From: Planctomycetota bacterium
GTDB lineage: Bacteria > Planctomycetota > UBA1135 > UBA2386
Direction: 5' to 3'
DNA length: 5,604 nucleotides
Assembly: GCA_003235605.1 (NCBI GenBank)
Contig: QJVU01000663.1
Location: 1 to 5,604 of the forward strand
The notes under the pieces were generated by a model. That model did not search any database. It had not been told where the DNA came from and saw nothing but the letters and a program-made list of their open reading frames with translations. Positions 5,212-5,604 of the stretch are shown piece after piece; the first letter of the stretch is position 1, and every line of letters begins with the position of its first letter. The position numbers were made by a program, and so were the translations under genes.

Positions 5212-5604
5212 ATGACAGACAAGGTCCTGGAAGATCCCGGCTTCGGGCTGCCTGAGGCAAAGCCGGCCCGGGATGCCCCCCTCGTGATCGTGAGCAACCG
5301 CCTGCCCGTGAGCCTCAGGATCACCGGCACCCGGTGGCGGAGCCGGCGCAGCTCCGGCGGCCTGGTTTCTGCGCTCGACGGCCTGCGCGACCATGGACTC
5401 AAGTGGGTCGGCTGGCCGGGGTGCAGCATCCCGCCGCGATTGGAGGAGCACGTGCACGAGTCTCTTGCCGCCGAGGGGCTGATCGCCGTGCCCCTGTCCA
5501 CGGATGAAGAGCGGGGCTTCTACCAGGGCATGTGCAACGAGGTCCTCTGGCCCCTCTTCCACTACTTCGCCGACAAGGTCCGCTTCGAGCCCGAGTACTG
5601 GAAG
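5212..5604 (+). CDS. otsA: Trehalose-6-phosphate synthase (GT20), N-terminal 131 residues, cut by window edge
   Basis: The open frame runs from the ATG at 5212 to the right edge. The enzyme transfers glucose from a nucleotide sugar (usually UDP-glucose) to glucose-6-phosphate, making trehalose-6-phosphate in the cytoplasm. Visible family marks are VIVSNRLPV (25-33, R30 corresponding to the phosphate-binding Arg near the N-terminus of E. coli OtsA), SSGGLVSAL (47-55, the Gly-rich loop), the WVGWPG strand (65-70), and FYQGMCNEVLWPLFHYF (103-119). In the last motif Y104 and W113 keep the spacing of the E. coli glucose-6-phosphate-contacting Tyr76 and Trp85. The first 22 or so residues before the Rossmann strand are a variable leader, so a later GTG near 5284 cannot be excluded; no good Shine-Dalgarno is seen for either. 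Whether a phosphatase domain is fused at the C-terminus, as in bifunctional enzymes, lies outside the window. It is divergent from the GH15 gene with 33 bp between starts. Confidence 0.93.
   Translation, partial: MTDKVLEDPGFGLPEAKPARDAPLVIVSNRLPVSLRITGTRWRSRRSSGGLVSALDGLRDHGLKWVGWPGCSIPPRLEEHVHESLAAEGLIAVPLSTDEERGFYQGMCNEVLWPLFHYFADKVRFEPEYWK

Noticed and set aside
5179..5562. N-terminal extension of the GH15 frame to 5562
   Set aside because: The extra 128 codons are antisense to the trehalose-phosphate synthase coding region and show no conserved sequence. The GTG at 5178 has a ribosome binding site and matches the usual family start.

Overview
This is a high-GC bacterial window with five recognisable protein genes. 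Four lie on the minus strand and one, cut by the right edge, is on the plus strand. The phylum cannot be fixed from the sequence. A transmembrane protein carrying squalene-cyclase-like helical repeats, together with the high GC and the GH15/trehalose-phosphate-synthase pairing, is reminiscent of Planctomycetota, Myxococcota or related deep-branching high-GC phyla. That is a hint, not an assignment.

Layout from right to left, following minus-strand transcription. At 5212-5604 (+) is the start of a trehalose-6-phosphate synthase (GT20, OtsA). Divergent from it, with only 33 bp between the start codons, is a complete glycoside hydrolase family 15 gene (3427-5178, -) of the glucoamylase/trehalase type. 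The pair suggests a trehalose or alpha-glucan metabolism locus. After a gap of about 190 bp comes a small gene (2953-3237, -) whose product resembles a degenerate HesB/IscA-like domain. It is followed 37 bp later by a 507-residue membrane-anchored protein (1392-2915, -). That protein combines a TonB-like transmembrane segment with an SxxxH motif, a strongly Glu-rich arm, a Gly/Arg-rich basic stretch and a C-terminal alpha/alpha-toroid of the prenyltransferase/squalene-cyclase type.

A 413-bp gene-free stretch (979-1391) follows. It contains three TTYAC units at an exact 11-bp period, which looks like a Pho box facing the next gene. A terminator-like hairpin overlaps the same bases. Next are a PhoB/OmpR-type response regulator (280-978, -) and, three bases after its stop, the N-terminus of a PhoR-like histidine kinase (1-276, -) that runs off the left edge. 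Together they look like an autoregulated phosphate two-component system.

The best candidate for something undescribed is the TonB-like-anchor/Glu-arm/toroid fusion with its small upstream partner. The best regulatory observation is the 11-bp-periodic box upstream of the response regulator. Long plus-strand reading frames across 1119-4290 are antisense shadows typical of high-GC DNA and are not annotated.
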